Source of the DNA: CAILAD01 sp964397085
Lineage (GTDB): Bacteria; Patescibacteriota; Saccharimonadia; CAILAD01; BJGX01
DNA length: 23,537 nucleotides
Reading direction: 5' to 3'
NCBI GenBank assembly: GCA_964397085.1
Contig: CAYNHH010000011.1
Coordinates: forward strand, 1-23,537
In this document: piece after piece, positions 22,260 to 23,537 of the stretch
How positions within the stretch are numbered: the stretch's first letter is position 1
Layout of the letters: each line of letters opens with the position of its first letter
Translations under genes and position numbers: made by a program
The notes under the pieces: model-generated
The model's database searches: none
Told to the model about the DNA's origin: nothing
The model's input: the letters and a program-made list of their open reading frames with translations, nothing else

Positions 22260-22285
22260 AAAAAACCTCGGCTATCACCGAGGTT
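22260..22285 (-). terminator. Intrinsic terminator, probable attenuator
   Basis: Minus strand AACCTCGG-tgatag-CCGAGGTT plus TTTT (six T in all), an 8-bp perfect stem, 24 nt after the stop of the 23-codon leader ORF. The 5' arm can instead pair with CGCCGAGGT in the leader ORF (22321-22329), giving a mutually exclusive 9-bp antiterminator. Confidence 0.75.
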
Positions 22286-22308
22286 TGAATAATTACGTTT
22301 GGAATGTA

Positions 22309-22380
22309 TTAGCTCAATACACCTCGGCGGCTTGCGAAGTTTGTAAAAAAGAAATACCAAGTTGTTTGAGCTGTTTTCAT
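22309..22380 (-). CDS. 23-codon leader peptide with aromatic run (putative attenuator ORF)
   Basis: ATG at 22380, TAA at 22309-22311. The peptide begins MKTAQTT, residues 8-12 are W-Y-F-F-F, F15 follows, and it ends ASRRGVLS. No Shine-Dalgarno, but an extended -10 (TGCTATTAT) lies 7 nt before the ATG, so it would be translated from a leaderless transcript. Codons 18-20 (CGC CGA GGT) form the strand that competes with the terminator. A ribosome stalled at the aromatic codons would leave them free to pair and permit read-through; one reaching the stop would cover them and allow termination. This is the logic of trp/phe-type attenuators, inferred from sequence alone. Confidence 0.55.
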   Translation of the reverse strand: MKTAQTTWYFFFTNFASRRGVLS

Positions 22381-22387
22381 AGAGAGA

Positions 22388-22396
22388 ATAATAGCA
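22388..22396 (-). promoter_or_regulatory. Extended -10 promoter of the leader-peptide operon
   Basis: Minus strand TGCTATTAT (hexamer 22388-22393), 7 nt before the leader ATG; no good -35. It sits just after the terminator of the large RNA. Confidence 0.5.
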
Positions 22397-22411
22397 TATA
22401 TGAAGCAAAAT

Positions 22412-22440
22412 AAAAAGCCCCTCACCATAGTGGTGAGGGG
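22412..22440 (-). terminator. Strong terminator of the large structured RNA
   Basis: Minus strand CCCCTCACCA-cta-TGGTGAGGGG followed by CTTTTTATTTT, a perfect 10-bp stem. Confidence 0.9.
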
Positions 22441-23254
22441 TGTACGTTGGTCGCCCGGGTCGATGACCCGAGATGGCTCAAGTGGCCATCGCCCGGGCGT
22501 AGTGCAGACGGAGAGATCGACCTCTCATCCTTTAGCCCGAAGGCCAAGGCGCCCCAATTTCGGCTCGTCCGCGATCTCACAATGCGATACTTAAGTAATG
22601 CGAACATCACTTTTGGCGCTTGGCAGGCACCAATATCATATTTGAGACAATGCCTGCCCTTACTGACGTAAGGGCAGGAAGATCTTCGTGAAACCAAGGT
22701 GAGCCTTTGTTGTCGTCCGGTTGCCCAGAGTTCACTCGCCAGCCCTGCCTACTTTGTGACTACCACCAGAAACGTTTCGTCTCAAGTAGAAAGATCACCT
22801 TATTGGTCTTCACCAGGCAATGAGATTGCAGTCTCCCCACGACCGCTACTCCATCTAGTAAAGCTCGTACTCGCTAGGAGGAGAGTACGATAACCCGGGT
22901 TTCACGAAGAGTGTCACTTTCGGTGGGCAGTGTGAAATCGCAACCGAAGCTGCGAGAACACGTACTGCCGCTGCCAGACTCCCACCCTATGGAGCAACCC
23001 CGGCCTTGCTAGCAAGACTAAGGAGGCTGAACAGGTCTTGTATCTGGTCTTGTTTTACATGACGGGAGTAGTAACCGCAATGACACTGCGTTGGTGTGCT
23101 GACCGACAAGGACCTCTCGAAGAGATCGACCTGTGTGACGGGACTGTTCGAGTCGGTCAGCACGTCTGTTGCTGTTACACAGCGATACCAATATTTAAGA
23201 TATAAATTCTGATATCGCTGTGTAACCACAGCTAATGAAAGGTACAATTGCACT
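22412..23254 (-). ncRNA. Large (~840 nt) highly structured noncoding RNA, class not recognised
   Basis: Independent transcription unit with its own promoter (23259-23288) and a strong terminator, without a plausible ORF. GC content is visibly above the surroundings. Perfect helices: a 9-bp end-to-end helix 23249-23257 with 22498-22506, at the predicted 5' end; 14 bp 23174-23187/23213-23226; 12 bp 23096-23107/23152-23163; 12 bp long-range 22684-22695/22898-22909; 11 bp 22653-22663/22668-22678; 8 bp 22865-22872/22883-22890; 6 bp 22926-22931/22964-22969 capped by a C(UUCG)G hairpin at 22938-22955; a second C(UUCG)G hairpin at 22535-22544; 8 bp 22452-22459/22492-22499. No RNase P, tmRNA, SRP, rRNA or group II intron domain V signatures were found. 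Size, ornateness and tRNA adjacency recall GOLLD/ROOL-type giant RNAs, but identity is not established. Confidence 0.72.
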
Positions 23255-23258
23255 ACGT

Positions 23259-23288
23259 ACTGTAGCAAATTAGCATATTTTTTGTCAA
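23259..23288 (-). promoter_or_regulatory. Promoter of the large structured RNA
   Basis: Minus strand perfect TTGACA (23283-23288), 18-nt spacer, TACAGT (23259-23264) preceded by TGC (extended -10). The predicted start (about 23252-23254) falls within the strand of the end-closing helix. Confidence 0.75.
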
Positions 23289-23335
23289 TACAATTTGACA
23301 ATATTCTTGTGCTTATAAAGTTACGTCTATTACCG

Positions 23336-23366
23336 TAAACAAAAATCTCAGCTTGACTGAGATTTT
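23336..23366 (-). terminator. Terminator of tRNA-Leu
   Basis: Minus strand AAAATCTCAG-tcaag-CTGAGATTTT, a perfect 10-bp stem, then TGTTT. It separates the tRNA from the large RNA, which therefore has its own promoter. Confidence 0.85.
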
Positions 23367-23370
23367 ACGC

Positions 23371-23457
23371 TGGTACCGCGGAGAGGACTTGAACCTCCAC
23401 GAGTTTTACCTCACCAGCTCCTAAGGCTGGCGTGTCTACCAATTCCACCACCGCGGC
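23371..23457 (-). tRNA. tRNA-Leu (anticodon UAG)
   Basis: Minus strand, 87 nt. Acceptor GCCGCGG pairs with CCGCGGT (G1-U72 wobble), discriminator A, CCA encoded. D-arm region GGTGGAATTGGTAGACAC; anticodon stem CCAGC/GCTGG with loop CTTAGGA, anticodon TAG; long type II variable arm; T-arm GGAGG-TTCAAGT-CCTCT. It reads CUA and other CUN leucine codons. Confidence 0.95.
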
Positions 23458-23466
23458 GCACAACAC

Positions 23467-23472
23467 ATTATA
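23467..23472 (-). promoter_or_regulatory. -10 element of tRNA-Leu
   Basis: Minus strand TATAAT, 9 nt before the tRNA 5' end; a -35 is not clear. It follows the AGATTATT-tcaa-AATAATCT hairpin that overlaps the end of the upstream gene. Confidence 0.5.
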
Positions 23473-23477
23473 ACAGA

Positions 23478-23537
23478 TTATTTTGAAATAATCTCGGTAC
23501 CTATGGCCCGTAATTTTTCTTCAAATTTTTCATAACC
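23478..23537 (-). CDS. murA: C-terminal end of probable MurA (UDP-GlcNAc enolpyruvyltransferase), partial
   Basis: The frame enters from the window edge and reads GYEKFEEKLRAIGTEIISK then TAA at 23478-23480. The pattern RGYE.i.EKLRalGA.I is the usual C-terminus of MurA, which catalyses the first committed step of peptidoglycan precursor synthesis in the cytoplasm. Only 19 residues are visible, so the call rests on this tail alone. The last codons are part of the AT-rich hairpin AGATTATT-tcaa-AATAATCT (23474-23493), which may act as a weak terminator before the tRNA promoter. Confidence 0.55.
   Translation of the reverse strand, partial: GYEKFEEKLRAIGTEIISK

Noticed and set aside
22412..23254. 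The large RNA as RNase P RNA, tmRNA, SRP RNA, rRNA fragment or group II intron
   Set aside because: No GAGGAAAGTCC / ACAGAA...GCTTA (RNase P), no tRNA-like ends with CCA (tmRNA), no SRP tetraloop domain, no rRNA signature, no domain V or intron-encoded protein; it is also far too long for the first three.
22987..23301. 104-codon minus ORF and several 60-90-codon plus ORFs within the large RNA region
   Set aside because: No ribosome sites, skewed composition, and all are threaded through long perfect helices; the first also begins upstream of the predicted transcription start.
1..23537. CRISPR arrays, insertion sequences, integrases or attachment sites
   Set aside because: No regularly spaced repeats, transposase or integrase motifs were seen; the tRNA-Leu 3' end is not duplicated elsewhere in the window.

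Overview
The window fits a small-genome Candidatus Saccharibacteria/Patescibacteria-type bacterium. This rests on compact AT-biased genes, the standard genetic code (TAA, TAG and TGA all end genes), short spacers packed with perfect intrinsic terminators, and translation and RNA polymerase genes mixed with small orphan proteins. The assignment is inferred from protein flavour and layout, not from a search. Two 100-N assembly gaps are present: one in rpoB, one in a small gene near 22.1 kb.

Layout. 1-1201: N-terminal two thirds of an ABC-F ATPase (minus). 1257-2135: two orphan ORFs, one with foreign-looking codon use. 2211-6478 (minus): tuf-rpsJ, an 89-aa orphan and fusA. 6739-9127: an accessory island of a membrane-anchored orphan, a winged-helix/Nudix protein divergent from a NadR-like P-loop kinase across a palindrome-rich spacer, and a possible ADP-ribosyltransferase-fold protein. 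9195-17592 (minus): rpoB-rpoC-rpsL-rpsG. 17752-21143 (minus): tig, clpP and an MFS exporter. 21227-22088 (minus): small orphan genes, preceded at 22259-22396 by what looks like a leader-peptide attenuator. 22412-23254 (minus): a large, intricately base-paired RNA with its own promoter and terminator. 23371-23457: tRNA-Leu(UAG). 23478-23537: the C-terminal end of a probable murA.

How it works together. The core is transcription and translation machinery plus protein folding and turnover. The usual str operon (rpsL-rpsG-fusA-tuf) is broken into separately promoted units with accessory genes between them, and rpsJ is detached from the S10 operon. The Nudix, NadR-like and ART-like genes are adjacent and could form an NAD/ADP-ribose circuit (inference).

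Most notable: (1) the roughly 840-nt structured RNA, probably a new or unrecognised giant ncRNA; (2) a 23-codon leader with a W-Y-F-F-F run whose last codons can form a 9-bp antiterminator against an 8-bp terminator stem; (3) an EF-G whose G4 and G5 guanine-recognition motifs both deviate from consensus (NKIN and SGGDGRG); (4) the wHTH-Nudix/kinase pair with a 20-bp palindrome; (5) hairpin-bearing leaders of rpoB and fusA; (6) a group of apparently leaderless genes.
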